Assembly (NCBI GenBank): GCA_934777435.1
Contig: CAKVNK010000002.1
Coordinates: 248,001 to 312,000, forward strand
Origin: an uncultured Clostridia bacterium
GTDB taxonomy: Bacteria > Bacillota > Clostridia > Christensenellales > UBA1242
DNA: 64,000 bases
Direction of reading: 5' to 3'
The notes below the pieces were generated by a model. It did no database searches. It had not been told where the DNA came from and was given only the letters and a program-made list of their open reading frames with translations. A program made the position numbers and the translations under genes. Each line of letters begins with the position of its first letter. The stretch's first letter is position 1. Positions 24,658 through 33,372 of this stretch are shown here, in pieces.

Positions 24658-25128
24658 TTATTGTTTGAATAATTCAGTTTTTGTTATTTTGTTGCCTTTG
24701 AAGCTTATTGAATCAATTGGACTATTATTTTCAATAATCAATTGTACTGTTGTGATATATTTTGTTTCACAATTAAAAGTTTTGCCAGTTTCTGAAACAT
24801 AAGACTTTTTTTCTGTTACGCCGTTAATGGTTGTTGATTTTACTCTTGTTTGTTTAATAAAACTAATGGCAGTTTTTGTTGTTCCATCTTGGATGTAAGT
24901 GAAATCTTCACTGCTGATAACAATGTCTTTGTCAGTATAAACCTTAACTTCAACATAATAGCAATTTGTTCCGTCTTCATATGGGATAGATACTATTTGC
25001 CTGTTTGTTGTAAACTTTGTGGATTGATTGTCATCACCTGTTGCACAACCTGCAAATATGCAAACCAAGCCAAGCAAAATGATAACCAAACTTAATGCTA
25101 AATTTTTTTGTTTTGTATTTTCTTTCAT
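24658..25128 (-). CDS. Small lipoprotein, unknown function
   Basis: 156 residues with a basic start, a hydrophobic stretch (LALSLVIILLGLVCIFAGC) and a lipobox ending FAGC at about residue 28, so it should be lipidated by Lgt (encoded at 43.5 kb). The mature part is beta-rich (YVEVKVYTDKDIVISSEDF), with no recognised domain. AAAAGGACAATTT precedes the ATG. It probably faces the outside of the membrane. Confidence 0.75.
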   Translation of the reverse strand: MKENTKQKNLALSLVIILLGLVCIFAGCATGDDNQSTKFTTNRQIVSIPYEDGTNCYYVEVKVYTDKDIVISSEDFTYIQDGTTKTAISFIKQTRVKSTTINGVTEKKSYVSETGKTFNCETKYITTVQLIIENNSPIDSISFKGNKITKTELFKQ

Positions 25129-25414
25129 AAATTGTCCTTTTAAAATTTTAATTTTACACTATAAAATAATTGTATCATTAAAAATTTGAAAAGTTAATTG
25201 TTTTTGTGTTGATTTAAATTATCAAATATTTAATTTTAAAATGGTGATGAGAGGGGGTGTCTAAAAATCAAAAGTTGGGTAATGTATCATTAATACGTTA
25301 AAAATATTTAAGATATTGTGATGATAAACTTTTAAAGCAACAGAATAAAAATGTTAAAAAATAGCAAAAATCTCTTGCAAAACAAAACAAAATATGTTAT
25401 ATTCTAAACATCGC
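25129..25414. other. Intergenic region upstream of tRNA-Ser
   Basis: About 285 bp, AT-rich. TTGCAA and TATTCT near 25376-25405 may be the tRNA promoter. No gene is visible. Confidence 0.4.
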
Positions 25415-25502
25415 GGAGGTTTGGCTGAGCGGTCGAAAGCACCGGTCTTGAAAACCGGCGTTGTGCAAGCAACCTAGAGTTCGAATCTCTAAGCCTCCGC
25501 CA
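25415..25502 (+). tRNA. tRNA-Ser(UGA)
   Basis: 88 nt with encoded CCA. The GGAGGTT acceptor strand pairs with AGCCTCC, the discriminator is G, there is a long class II variable arm, and the anticodon loop CTTGAAA gives anticodon TGA. A GC-rich terminator follows at 25513-25544. Confidence 0.95.
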
Positions 25503-25512
25503 TCAAAATTAC

Positions 25513-25544
25513 AAGTTCAGCTTGATATTAGGCTGAACTTTTTT
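25513..25544 (+). terminator. Terminator after tRNA-Ser
   Basis: AAGTTCAGC pairs perfectly with GCTGAACTT across a 10-nt loop, followed by T-rich DNA. Confidence 0.85.
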
Positions 25545-25674
25545 GTTAATTTAAGTTAAAACATTTGATAAAAAACTTATAAATTTACAAATTGTGGCAT
25601 ATAATTGGTAAACGCTGATTTAAAATTTTTCTATTTTGTTGAGATTTTTGTTGGAGTGTGATATAATTATGCAA

Positions 25675-26217
25675 ATGGAGCAAAAGAGTGTTTATTTAAT
25701 TCTCAGTCAAACAGGAACAATGTTTTCACGTGTTCTTAAATTTTTCACTGGGGCTGAATATAACCACTCATCAATATCTCTTGACCCCACGCTTGAAGAA
25801 ATGTATTCTTTTGGCAGATTAAATCCTTACAATCCGTTTATAGGTGGGTTTGTGCAAGAGGGTAAAAATATTGGCACATTTAAGCGTTTTTATAAAACTA
25901 CAGCCGTAGTCTATGAACTTAAAGTTACAGATGAGCAATACCACAATATTGAATTATTGATTGAACATATGAAGAAAAATAAATCAGCATTTCACTATAA
26001 CTATTGGGGTGTGTTTTGTGCAATTTTTAAAACAAATATTGCACCTAAAAAACGTTTCTATTGTTCTCAATTTGTACGCACTTGCTTGGCTGCTTTTGGT
26101 ATATCAAATTCAAAAGATTTGCCAAAGGTTATCAAACCTATTGACTTCTTAAAACTTAAAGACAAAAAGTTGATTTATAAAGGTGTTTTAAAGAATTTTA
26201 AATCAGCAAATTGCTAA
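25675..26217 (+). CDS. Permuted papain-like (NlpC/P60-type, YiiX-like) cysteine hydrolase
   Basis: About 180 residues. An early GAEYNHSSISLD supplies the His, and a later RFYCSQFVRTCL supplies the catalytic Cys. This H-then-C order is typical of the circularly permuted YiiX/YebB branch of NlpC/P60 hydrolases, which act on lipids or amide bonds. No signal peptide is present, so it is probably cytosolic. An extended -10 (TGATATAAT) ends at 25667; the ATG at 25675 lies 7 nt later and is preferred over the ATG at 25669, which would start only 1 nt after the box. Confidence 0.7.
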   Translation: MEQKSVYLILSQTGTMFSRVLKFFTGAEYNHSSISLDPTLEEMYSFGRLNPYNPFIGGFVQEGKNIGTFKRFYKTTAVVYELKVTDEQYHNIELLIEHMKKNKSAFHYNYWGVFCAIFKTNIAPKKRFYCSQFVRTCLAAFGISNSKDLPKVIKPIDFLKLKDKKLIYKGVLKNFKSANC

Positions 26218-26308
26218 CAGTGTTGCTTACAAATAGTTATAGATTTTGGGGTAAGATAAAGTTGTTAAAATATTTATCTAGCCGTAAATCAATATCAATT
26301 AATAAATT

Positions 26309-26336
26309 AAAAAACTCACATAGTTGTGAGTTTTTT
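26309..26336. terminator. Bidirectional terminator
   Basis: AAAACTCACA/TGTGAGTTTT hairpin with T-runs on both strands, between two convergent genes. Confidence 0.8.
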
Positions 26337-26366
26337 GTTTGCTATAATATTTATTGAAAGAAATTG

Positions 26367-27386
26367 TTATTTGGTTTTGTGATCCTTTTTAAACATTGTA
26401 TGCACAAGGTCAAGACATTTGCAACTATAACCGCACTCGTTATCATACCATGCAACAAGTTTGACAAATGTTGGGCTCATCATAATACCGGCTTTTTCAT
26501 CAAAGATACATGTATGTTTATCTCCAACAAAATCGCTTGATACAACAGGTTCATCAGTGTAGCCAAGCACATCTGGGATAATTTCCTTGCTGTATTTTTT
26601 CATTGTTTTGCAAATGTGTTCATATGTTGTTGGCTTTTTAAGTTTAACAGTAAAGTCCACAACGCTGACATTGATAGTTGGAACTCTAAAACTCATACCG
26701 GTAAGTTTGCCTTTAAGTTGTGGCAGAACTTCACCAACCGCTTTTGCGGCCCCAGTTGAACTTGGAATAATGTTTGCACTTGCAGCACGGCCACCACGCC
26801 AATCTTTTTTGCTTACACCGTCAACAGTTAATTGTGTTGCTGTTGTGCTGTGGATAGTTGACATCAAACCTTCTTCAACACCATAAACATCATCAATAAC
26901 TTTAACCAATGGGGCAAGGCAGTTTGTTGTGCAACTTGCGTTAGAAACAACGTCCATAGTAGGTTCATATTTATCTTCATTTACACCGCAAACAAAAGTA
27001 GGGCAGTTTTTGCCAGGGGCACTGATAATAACTTTTTTAGCACCACCTTTTAAGTGCCTGCGTGCGTCATCAGCATTTGTAAATTTGCCTGTGCACTCGA
27101 TAATGTAATCTGCACCAGCACCAGCCCAATCTATTTCTTCTGGGTTCATTTTTGCAAAGAATTTAACCTTTTTACCATTGAGTTTTAAATTGCCTTCAGT
27201 TGCCACTTTAAGTTCACTTTTTGCCCTACCATGCACAGTGTCATAACCATACAAATAGCAAGCATATTCAGGTGTTAAAAATGGGTCGTTGATTGCAACA
27301 ATTTCAACATCATCACGCCCAACACTGTTACGCATAATAAGACGACCAATTCTACCAAAACCATTAATACCAATTTTTGCTTTCAT
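26367..27386 (-). CDS. gap: Glyceraldehyde-3-phosphate dehydrogenase
   Basis: 339 residues. The NAD-binding start KIGINGFGRIGRLIMRN and the active-site segment SNASCTTNCLAPL (catalytic Cys) are exact family signatures. ATQLTVDG, GAAKAVGEVLPQLKGKLTG and WYDNECGYS are also present. It oxidises glyceraldehyde-3-phosphate with phosphate and NAD in glycolysis. TAGGAGAG precedes the ATG. It is monocistronic here, apart from the other glycolytic gene, eno, at 33-34 kb. Confidence 0.97.
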   Translation of the reverse strand: MKAKIGINGFGRIGRLIMRNSVGRDDVEIVAINDPFLTPEYACYLYGYDTVHGRAKSELKVATEGNLKLNGKKVKFFAKMNPEEIDWAGAGADYIIECTGKFTNADDARRHLKGGAKKVIISAPGKNCPTFVCGVNEDKYEPTMDVVSNASCTTNCLAPLVKVIDDVYGVEEGLMSTIHSTTATQLTVDGVSKKDWRGGRAASANIIPSSTGAAKAVGEVLPQLKGKLTGMSFRVPTINVSVVDFTVKLKKPTTYEHICKTMKKYSKEIIPDVLGYTDEPVVSSDFVGDKHTCIFDEKAGIMMSPTFVKLVAWYDNECGYSCKCLDLVHTMFKKDHKTK

Positions 27387-27625
27387 AATCTCTCCTAATT
27401 AGATTTTTTATAAGTTTTAAATTAATAAAATTTTTTTAAAATTAATTAATTTTTGCTTATTTTAATGTATTTTTGTATATATTTTTAGTATTTTTTTAAT
27501 TTTTTTTGCAAAATTTTTAAATATTTTTAAAAATAAAATTAATTAATAATAAAATTTTTTACCATTTAAACTAAAATAATTCTACAAAGACAAAACAAAA
27601 TTGTCAATTATTTGTTTAATCTAAA

Positions 27626-28246
27626 TTGATTGATTTAAAACTTGTTGGTAAAAATTATTTTATGATTTGGGTTTGCTTGTTTGTGTATTTTGTTACAATA
27701 ACTATCACACTGATTGCGTTAAATATTAAACAGAACAAAACTTATCCTTTGCCTGAAGTTGAATTTAAGGATAAAAAAATCTGTTTTGTTTCTCATTTTA
27801 GGCATAAAATATTTGTTGGAGATTGTAAGGTTTTAGAGATGGATAACAAAGTGTTTTTGAAACAAAATAACAAGTTGATTGAAGTAAAAAATATTGTAAA
27901 TATAAAACAGAAAAATGGTTGGTTGTTTTTTGATGCAAAGGGAAATGTTCAAATAAATGTGGGAAACAAAAAATGGTTAAGATATGTGGAATTGAACATA
28001 TATTCACATCAATTTGATTTACAGACTTTAAAGCAAAATGCTGGGCAAGAATTGGTTAACAATTTGTTTAAAATTTCTGATTGTGAAAGTCTGATAAGAT
28101 ATCTTAAATTTGTTAAATATGTGCTAAAAATTGAACTGACCGATAAGGGGATTAAAGTGAAAAATAATCTTTATGGTTTGACATTTTGTTTAGATTATAA
28201 TTTTTATGGAAAACAAAAACATATCATTTTCAATCAATCAGTTTGA
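27626..28246 (+). CDS. Small membrane-anchored protein, unknown function
   Basis: 206 residues if translation begins at the TTG at 27626, about 194 from the ATG at 27662; neither has a clear ribosome site. One N-terminal transmembrane helix (MIWVCLFVYFVTITITLIAL) is followed by a Lys-rich soluble part with beta-strand character. No domain is recognised. It precedes rarA by 30 bp, but rarA has its own promoter. Confidence 0.55.
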   Translation: MIDLKLVGKNYFMIWVCLFVYFVTITITLIALNIKQNKTYPLPEVEFKDKKICFVSHFRHKIFVGDCKVLEMDNKVFLKQNNKLIEVKNIVNIKQKNGWLFFDAKGNVQINVGNKKWLRYVELNIYSHQFDLQTLKQNAGQELVNNLFKISDCESLIRYLKFVKYVLKIELTDKGIKVKNNLYGLTFCLDYNFYGKQKHIIFNQSV

Positions 28247-28276
28247 AAACAAAATTAAATTTGCTATAATAATTAT

Positions 28277-29560
28277 ATGAAAGAATTAAACGAAGAAATA
28301 GCTTATAATATGACCCCACTTGCTGAACGTATGAGAGCAAGAAATTTAAACGAATTTATAGGGCAAAAACACATTGTTGGGTCAAATAGTTTGATAAGAC
28401 GTGCATTGATGGTTAACAGGCTTGGTAGTTGCATTTTTTATGGTCCACCAGGTGTTGGTAAAACCACGCTTGCTTATATCGTTGCAAGCACACTAAATTT
28501 GGAATATGTAAAACTTAATGCTGTTTCAAGCGGTGTTGCTGATGCAAAACGTGTTATTGAAAATGCTAAAAAGAATTTTGAATTAACTGGTAAAAGCACT
28601 ATATTGATTTTGGACGAATGTCACCGCTGGAGTAAGGCACAAAGCGATTGTGTGTTGGAAGCGGTTGAACGTGGCTATATTACCTTTATAGGAACAACAA
28701 CAGAAAACCCACATATCAGCATGACACCTGCTATTGTTAGCCGTTGCCGTGTGTTTAAATTTTTACCTTTAACGGTAAACGACCTTAAAGATGCAATTTT
28801 GATTGCAGTTAATGATAAGGAACGTGGCTACGGCAAAATGAATATCAAAATTGATGTTGATGCGTTAAACCATTTGGCTATGTTTGCAAATGGTGATTTA
28901 CGCAGTTGTTATAACGCACTTGAATTGGCTGTGACAACAACAAAACCAGGACTTGATGGTGCAATACATATTGACAAATTGGTTGCAAGTCAATGTATTC
29001 AACAACCTGTAATTTCTGTTGATGAAAACACTTATTATGATATGTTAAGTGCATTTTGTAAGAGTTTGCGTGGCAGTGATACTGATGCGGCACTCTACTA
29101 TGCTTTTAGGTTGATTGAAGCAGGCTGTGACCCACTTTTGATTTGCAGACGTCTTATTGCACATGCAAGTGAAGATGTTGGTATGGCTGATAGCAATGCA
29201 AGTTTAATGGCAATGGTGGCAATGAACGCTGTTAAAAATTTGGGTGTGCCAGAAGGTGAAATTCCACTTGCACATGCGATTATCTATGTGTGTGAAGCAG
29301 AAAAGTCAAACAGTGTTGTTGTTGCGATGAACAAAGCAAAAGAAGATGCTAAATTCAATCCAGACGATAATGTGCCAGAACATTTAAAAAACTATCATTA
29401 TGATGTTGAAAACCCACCACAATACAAATATCCACATGATTTTGGTGGCTATGTTAAACAACAATATTTACCGGATAAATTGAAAAATAGGCGTTACTAC
29501 ACACCATTAAATAATGGTAAAGAAAAAGGTATGATAAGGAAAAAAGATAGACTTAAATGA
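28277..29560 (+). CDS. rarA: Replication-associated recombination protein A (AAA+ ATPase)
   Basis: 427 residues. Walker A FYGPPGVGKTTLA, Walker B ILILDECHRWSKAQSD and sensor GTTTENPHISMTPAIVSRC, with a helical C-terminal tetramerisation domain containing ASEDVGMAD, define the RarA/MgsA/WRNIP1 family. The protein acts at stalled replication forks in the clamp-loader superfamily. An extended -10 (TGCTATAAT) ends 6 nt before the ATG and there is no ribosome site, so the mRNA is probably leaderless. Confidence 0.95.
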   Translation: MKELNEEIAYNMTPLAERMRARNLNEFIGQKHIVGSNSLIRRALMVNRLGSCIFYGPPGVGKTTLAYIVASTLNLEYVKLNAVSSGVADAKRVIENAKKNFELTGKSTILILDECHRWSKAQSDCVLEAVERGYITFIGTTTENPHISMTPAIVSRCRVFKFLPLTVNDLKDAILIAVNDKERGYGKMNIKIDVDALNHLAMFANGDLRSCYNALELAVTTTKPGLDGAIHIDKLVASQCIQQPVISVDENTYYDMLSAFCKSLRGSDTDAALYYAFRLIEAGCDPLLICRRLIAHASEDVGMADSNASLMAMVAMNAVKNLGVPEGEIPLAHAIIYVCEAEKSNSVVVAMNKAKEDAKFNPDDNVPEHLKNYHYDVENPPQYKYPHDFGGYVKQQYLPDKLKNRRYYTPLNNGKEKGMIRKKDRLK

Positions 29561-29664
29561 TGGTTAACATGGGCGTTATTGTTTAAAATGTGCCTTAATT
29601 TATTTGCTTTTAAAATGCTCAAGTTGTACAATAACAATATGTACACGTATATGTGAATTCATTA

Positions 29665-29679
29665 TAAATCTTAGATTTA
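29665..29679. promoter_or_regulatory. 7-1-7 inverted repeat upstream of rubrerythrin (PerR/Fur-type box)
   Basis: TAAATCTTAGATTTA is a perfect 7-1-7 inverted repeat 50 bp before the rubrerythrin ATG. Boxes of the Fur/PerR family have this geometry, and rubrerythrin is a common PerR target in clostridia. The sequence departs from the classic PerR box, so the assignment rests on geometry and context. Confidence 0.4.
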
Positions 29680-29729
29680 GATATAGTGTTCACATTTGCT
29701 AGAACTAAACTTTAACAAAAGGGGAAATT

Positions 29730-30272
29730 ATGAAAGAATTGAAAGGAACTCAAACTGAAAAGAATTTGATGACAGCATTTGCTGGTGAAAGTCAAGCAAG
29801 AAATAAATACACTTTCTATGCAAGCAAGGCAAAAAAAGAAGGGTATGAACAAATTGCTGCAATCTTCACTGAAACTGCGGATAATGAAAAAGAGCATGCA
29901 AAAATTTGGTTTAAACTTTTGCACGATGGTGAAGTGCCAGACACTTTAACAAATCTTAAAGATGCTGCCGCCGGTGAAAATTATGAGTGGACAGATATGT
30001 ATAAAGAATTTGCTAAAATCGCTAAAAAAGAAGGCTTTGCAGAAATTGCAAAATTGTTTGAAGGCGTTGCAAAAATTGAAGCAGAACATGAAGCAAGATA
30101 TAATGCTTTGATTGAAAATGTTAGCAAGAAAAAATGCTTTGTAAAAAAGGAAGTTGTGGTGTGGGTGTGCCGTAATTGTGGGCATAAACATATCGGCAAA
30201 ACAGCACCAAAAGTTTGCCCAGTTTGCAATCATCCACAATCATATTTTGAAATGGAAAAACAAAACTATTAA
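29730..30272 (+). CDS. rbr: Rubrerythrin
   Basis: 180 residues. A ferritin-like diiron domain (about 1-140) carries the Glu and E-x-x-H ligands (GESQARNKYTFYA; DNEKEHAKIWFK; AKIEAEHEARYN). A C-terminal rubredoxin-like Fe(Cys)4 site follows (WVCRNCGH...KVCPVCNHP). It reduces hydrogen peroxide in the cytosol of anaerobes, using rubredoxin/NADH electrons. AAAGGGGAAATT precedes the ATG. It supports an anaerobic life style for the host. Confidence 0.97.
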   Translation: MKELKGTQTEKNLMTAFAGESQARNKYTFYASKAKKEGYEQIAAIFTETADNEKEHAKIWFKLLHDGEVPDTLTNLKDAAAGENYEWTDMYKEFAKIAKKEGFAEIAKLFEGVAKIEAEHEARYNALIENVSKKKCFVKKEVVVWVCRNCGHKHIGKTAPKVCPVCNHPQSYFEMEKQNY

Positions 30273-30381
30273 TCAAGTTTTAACTTTTAAAATAGTTTTA
30301 CATTTGTGTTTTTATTCTCAAACGCAACGGCAAAAATCTTATATAAAATCAAAAATTTTATATTATTTGTAATAAAGAAAT

Positions 30382-30411
30382 AAAAAAACCACCATTTTAG
30401 GTGGTTTTTTT
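30382..30411. terminator. Bidirectional terminator
   Basis: AAAAAACCACC/GGTGGTTTTTT hairpin between rubrerythrin and the convergent large gene. Confidence 0.8.
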
Positions 30412-30441
30412 AATGTTTTTTATATTTTTTAACAAAATTGA

Positions 30442-32091
30442 TTAGATGTTAACTTGTTGTTCATTTTGTGATTCTTCTTGATTATCAACCACTGTGTCTA
30501 AATCAGTGTTTTTAATTTGCACTGCTTCAGCACCCATAATTTTTTGAACAGCGGCTCCAAGAGCGATATTGTCAGTTGTTGCGTCACCTGTGCGGGCAAT
30601 CTCTAAATTGCGTTTGTCACCATCTGCGCTTGTGAAAGCAAGTTTATATTTCTTTTTGTATGCTGTAACTTTTAATCTTTCTAATGCTGTTCTAGTAACT
30701 GATTTACGTTGTGTAGATGTTGTTACAGGTGTTGGATTTTTTGATATGTTTGATTGAGTTTGTGTTTGATTATTTGTTTTTGATGCGTCCTCAGATGGTT
30801 TGTCTGAATCAGGTGTAAGGGATGTTTCGCCATCAGCAACTTCTGGTAACTCAACTTCAGGTAAAGTTCTTACCAAGCCTAACATTGCGCTGTCTGCTGT
30901 TGTTTTAAAACGGTCCAATGTTAATTTAGACATTAATTTATAACACTCAGACTTAACTTTGCTTAAATCATCTTTTTTAGCCAAACCTCTTGCGATGGTT
31001 GAATAAATGTCGATGTTTTCAAGTTTCAAATAAGGGTCGGAACTTGCTTCAAAGTTATCACGAATATCTAAGGAAACGTTTGAATCAATGTAAGACATTA
31101 AAAGTTGAACTGCTTTTGGAACGGCTGGTAAAGTTGATTCTTTATTTTCTTCAAGTTTTGACATATATTCACGTAAGTATTCAGCGTATGATGCTAAAGC
31201 CCATAATTGATTACGATGCATTTTTCTTTGGAAGTAACAAGCGATGTTACGTTGGAACCAGTTGCCTTCTTTTAATCTAATGATTTTGCTGTTGCTTTTG
31301 CGTAATTTTGTCATTAATTCTCTAAGTTTTAAAGGTAAATCGTTATTGTATAACTGAGTTAATGATTCCACATCTCCACCGTTAACAATACTTTCAATGT
31401 TTTTACCATTTTGACAGTATTTTTTATAGTGGGCACGTGTAATTGCTTTTGAAATAAGTGTGAAACCTGCAGAACCTGCTGCTGCGACAACTGCTGCATT
31501 TGATGTCCATTGAGCAAATGAAGCCCAAGAGTCTGGTGAGAAATATGAAGAGTTTGATGCGATAGGTGTTGCGCTTAAAATTCCATATGTGATACCAGCA
31601 ATGCCAGCGGCCACTGCTGCAGGGATACCAACTCTTTTGATCCAAAAACTTCTTTTAGGGTGTGATTTTGGTATGCTCATTTGTGGATTGTATAATTGAA
31701 AGTCTGAACTAGCCAAAGTATCATAGGCATTCTTTTCAATATTGATGGTTGTACGTTCAGTGCTTAATGCTGTTGCTAAATTGCAAACAAACTCATTTTT
31801 GTTTGTTACTTCGGTGTCAGTAATTTCTTGTGCATGGTAAGCCACAAACTCAACCATTTCTTTAATCTTTGATTTACCGTCTTGGCTTGCAGCAAATGAA
31901 GCAGGTATATTTAATTTTGCATTGTTAACTTTGTCTGCACTTATTGCGATATTACTTGAAAAAATTATGCCGTTGCTTGTTGGTTGCATATAACCTGTGC
32001 CTAACAAAAATGCACTTAAAGAATTTGCTGAACTGTCAGCAATATAGTCATTACACATAGCGATAAATTGTTGAATATTAATTGTGTTCAT
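30442..32091 (-). CDS. Large protein with two central hydrophobic segments, unknown function
   Basis: 549 residues from the ATG at 32091, which follows AAAGGGGG. Two hydrophobic helices at about residues 155-180 and 200-220 (IPAAVAAGIAGITYGIL; AVVAAAGSAGFTLIS) flank a short polar loop. The N-terminal 150 residues are polar, and a helical region of about 200 residues follows. A low-complexity T/S/Q/P linker (about 430-470) precedes a C-terminal Lys-rich helix and acidic tail. A textbook promoter (TTGACA at 32140-32145, TATACT at 32117-32122, 17-bp spacer) drives it. No family recognised. Confidence 0.65.
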   Translation of the reverse strand: MNTINIQQFIAMCNDYIADSSANSLSAFLLGTGYMQPTSNGIIFSSNIAISADKVNNAKLNIPASFAASQDGKSKIKEMVEFVAYHAQEITDTEVTNKNEFVCNLATALSTERTTINIEKNAYDTLASSDFQLYNPQMSIPKSHPKRSFWIKRVGIPAAVAAGIAGITYGILSATPIASNSSYFSPDSWASFAQWTSNAAVVAAAGSAGFTLISKAITRAHYKKYCQNGKNIESIVNGGDVESLTQLYNNDLPLKLRELMTKLRKSNSKIIRLKEGNWFQRNIACYFQRKMHRNQLWALASYAEYLREYMSKLEENKESTLPAVPKAVQLLMSYIDSNVSLDIRDNFEASSDPYLKLENIDIYSTIARGLAKKDDLSKVKSECYKLMSKLTLDRFKTTADSAMLGLVRTLPEVELPEVADGETSLTPDSDKPSEDASKTNNQTQTQSNISKNPTPVTTSTQRKSVTRTALERLKVTAYKKKYKLAFTSADGDKRNLEIARTGDATTDNIALGAAVQKIMGAEAVQIKNTDLDTVVDNQEESQNEQQVNI

Positions 32092-32116
32092 AGGTCCCCC
32101 TTTGATTACGGTGTTA

Positions 32117-32145
32117 AGTATAAGGCAGGTTTGCCAGTTTGTCAA
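32117..32145 (-). promoter_or_regulatory. Sigma-A-type promoter of the 549-residue protein gene
   Basis: On the minus strand TTGACA (32140-32145), 17 bp and TATACT (32117-32122). The extended context GGTATTGAC recurs at a second minus-strand promoter at 32286-32314 (TTGACA-17-TATTAT) and before the HEPN-like gene near 58650-58680. Confidence 0.7.
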
Positions 32146-32721
32146 TACCCAATTTTAAAAAAATATTTATTTAACCCTGTTAAATTGTGTAAAATAAGCA
32201 TACAATAAGCGGTTTTTTTTATAATTTTGTCGAATTTGGGTGCTTGTTTTGTGTCTGTTTTGCCTTGTTTCCTTAGCCGGGCGTTATAATATCACTCAAA
32301 AACGGGCTTGTCAATACCTAAATATAAAATTTATATTTAAAATTGCATAACCCTGGTTAAAAATTGCCACTTTTTTATTAAATTTTGTCATTGTTTATGT
32401 TTTTTACTTAAAATTTTATTTTTTTAACTGGTTTTATTTATTTTTTTATAATAATTATATAGCAACTATTTTTTTATAATAATTATATAGCAACATTATC
32501 AACATCTTCGACAGGCTTTTCTTAACACTTTATAAGTTGATATTGATATACTGTGCAACAAAAAACAGGACAAGTCCTGTTTTTGATTATGTTTAACAAT
32601 AAACTAAATTGATTATAGTTTGCAAACAGAATTGGTTTATTTTATTTGCTTCTTTTGATTATGAATAGTTATCAATTTGATGACCTACAACTTTTTGAAA
32701 AGTTGGCTTTTTATGTTTAAA
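32146..32721. other. Long non-coding region with second promoter and repeats
   Basis: About 575 bp without a convincing gene. It holds a further minus-strand promoter (32286-32314), a perfect tandem duplication of 28 bp (32439-32466 and 32467-32494, TA-rich and ending AGCAAC), and a bidirectional hairpin terminator AAAAACAGGAC/GTCCTGTTTTT at 32561-32584. A plus-strand-oriented hairpin lies near 32688-32712. Confidence 0.6.
32439..32494. repeat. Perfect tandem duplication of a 28-bp unit
   Basis: Two adjacent identical copies, with TATTTTTTTATAATAATTAT as the start of each unit. Simple slippage or recombination could produce it. Confidence 0.85.
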
Positions 32722-33372
32722 TTAAGCACGATGTTTTATTGTTTTTAACATTTCTTCTGCCACTTGCTCAGCGGTTTTCGATGTGCTGTCAATGATAACT
32801 GCACCAACTGGCACCACAAGTGGGGCAAGCGGTTTTGTTTTGTCAAACCTATCTCTTTCAATTATTTGTTGCCTGATTTCTTCGTATGAAATATTGTTAC
32901 CTTTTGCAACTTCTTCTTTGTGTCTGCGTTCAGCACGAACATCAACACTGCAATCTAAATAGAATTTATATTCCGCATTTGGAAAAACAAAACTGCCTAT
33001 ATCTCTGCCTTCAATAACAACATTGTGACTCAATGCGAACTTGCGTTGACAAGCATCTACTAATTCACGGATTTCTTTAAATTTGCTTACAAGTGGTGTT
33101 AATTCACTCACTTCATTATCACGCAGATGGGCAGTATAGTCTATTCCGTCAACAAACACTCGTTGATTATCGCCAACAAAGTTAGTTGTTAAAGTTAATG
33201 CTGACAATTTTGCAACATTGCTTTGAATATCTAAATTATGATGAATTGCGTATGCGGTTAAACCGCGATATAATGCACCAGAATTAAAATGTGAATATCC
33301 CAACTTTTGTGCAAGCAGAGTAGCCACTGTTGATTTACCACTGCCTGCTGGGCCATCTATTGAAACTATCAT
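32722..33372 (-). CDS. cmk: Cytidylate kinase
   Basis: 216 residues, the usual length. VSIDGPAGSGKSTVATLLA is the Walker A, followed by LGYSHFNSGALYRGLTAYA, the NMP-binding VIEGRDIGSFVFPNA and the LID segment ERRHKEEVAKG. It phosphorylates CMP and dCMP. Its start overlaps the eno stop by 4 bp (ATGA), indicating coupled translation with enolase, an unusual pairing. No separate promoter is visible. Confidence 0.95.
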   Translation of the reverse strand: MIVSIDGPAGSGKSTVATLLAQKLGYSHFNSGALYRGLTAYAIHHNLDIQSNVAKLSALTLTTNFVGDNQRVFVDGIDYTAHLRDNEVSELTPLVSKFKEIRELVDACQRKFALSHNVVIEGRDIGSFVFPNAEYKFYLDCSVDVRAERRHKEEVAKGNNISYEEIRQQIIERDRFDKTKPLAPLVVPVGAVIIDSTSKTAEQVAEEMLKTIKHRA

